From assembly GCA_030054015.1 (NCBI GenBank), contig JASGCR010000137.1:1-6201 (forward strand): a DNA stretch of 6,201 bases. The letters are read 5' to 3'. How positions within the stretch are numbered: the first letter of the stretch is position 1; each line of letters opens with the position of its first letter. Below are positions 6,079 to 6,201 of the stretch, piece by piece. Source of the stretch: Candidatus Symbiobacter sp. Lineage in GTDB: Bacteria > Pseudomonadota > Alphaproteobacteria > Elsterales > Elsteraceae. A program made the translations under genes and the position numbers. The notes beneath the pieces are model-generated. The model did no database searches. It was not told the origin of the DNA and saw only the letters and a list, made by a program, of their open reading frames with translations.

Positions 6079-6104
6079 CGACTTAATCAGACTTTCCTTT
6101 AGGA
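6079..6104 (-). repeat. GTCTGATTAAGT repeat, reverse copy (right outer arm)
   Basis: Read on the minus strand, 6098-6079 is identical over 20 bp to 5845-5864. It is separated from the hairpin copy at 6045-6075 by 3 bp, against 11 bp on the left side, so the two arms differ by a small indel. Confidence 0.85.
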
Positions 6105-6132
6105 ACCTCCGAACAAGTCGAAAAATTGTTTA

Positions 6133-6163
6133 CCCCCCCCTTCTTTAGGAAGGTCTGAATAAG
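6133..6163 (+). repeat. GTCTGATTAAGT repeat, diverged copy
   Basis: A C8 tract, then TTCTTTAGGAAGGTCTGAAT and AAGT. It resembles copy 2 (5833-5864) with substitutions (G for A, A for T) and a longer C run. It lies outside the large inverted structure. Confidence 0.8.
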
Positions 6164-6201
6164 TAGTCGGAGTGTCATTCTGAGGTTAGAAAAGTCCGCG
6201 C

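Larger units (their letters stand above)
5755..6201. other. Intergenic region of nested palindromes, no credible gene
   Basis: These 447 bp hold no convincing reading frame. They contain C/G homopolymer tracts of 6-8 bases, at least four hairpins and dispersed copies of a GTCTGATTAAGT repeat, in a nearly concentric arrangement described in separate entries. The small minus-strand frame at 5751-5939 merely translates repeats (LNQTF twice). The last bases (6173-6185) contain TGTCATTCTGAGG, which resembles a common class of bacterial intergenic repeats, but too little is in the window to classify. Confidence 0.8.

Overview
The window holds a compact three-gene block on the + strand, dapC-like aminotransferase (441-1652), ftsK (1664-4978) and lolA (5011-5754). 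On both sides lie intergenic stretches of about 440 bp made almost entirely of short palindromic and tandem repeats. The protein sequences (a DapC-type aminotransferase, an FtsK with an alphaproteobacterial-style motor and gamma domain, a divergent LolA) and the moderately GC-rich coding sequence suggest an alphaproteobacterium, possibly of Rhodospirillales type. This placement is inference from memory of the families, not a search.

Layout. 1-340: three copies (A forward, B reverse, C forward) of a palindromic element whose outer arms are nearly identical but whose inner hairpins have unrelated sequences, followed by two extra copies of the right arm in a 39-40 bp tandem array. 374-402: a possible sigma70-type promoter. 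441-5754: the operon, with gaps of only 11 and 32 bp, each holding a clear Shine-Dalgarno sequence. 5755-6201: no credible gene, but a nested, nearly concentric inverted-repeat structure built from C7/G7 tracts and hairpins, with further copies of a 'GTCTGATTAAGT' repeat around it.

The genes. DapC makes a precursor of diaminopimelate and lysine (cell wall). FtsK links septum formation to chromosome dimer resolution and terminus segregation. LolA ferries lipoproteins through the periplasm to the outer membrane. All three are envelope or division housekeeping functions, and close packing suggests co-transcription. FtsK has an unusually long low-complexity linker carrying several in-frame DNA tandem repeats, and LolA has a small in-frame 15-bp repeat just after its signal peptide.

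The most interesting signal is shared by both flanks: homologous arms hold hairpins of unrelated sequence in equivalent positions. This looks like a family of short palindromic elements whose cores are replaced as units, or held to base pairing but not to sequence. No transposase or recombinase is encoded here, so any mechanism is speculative.
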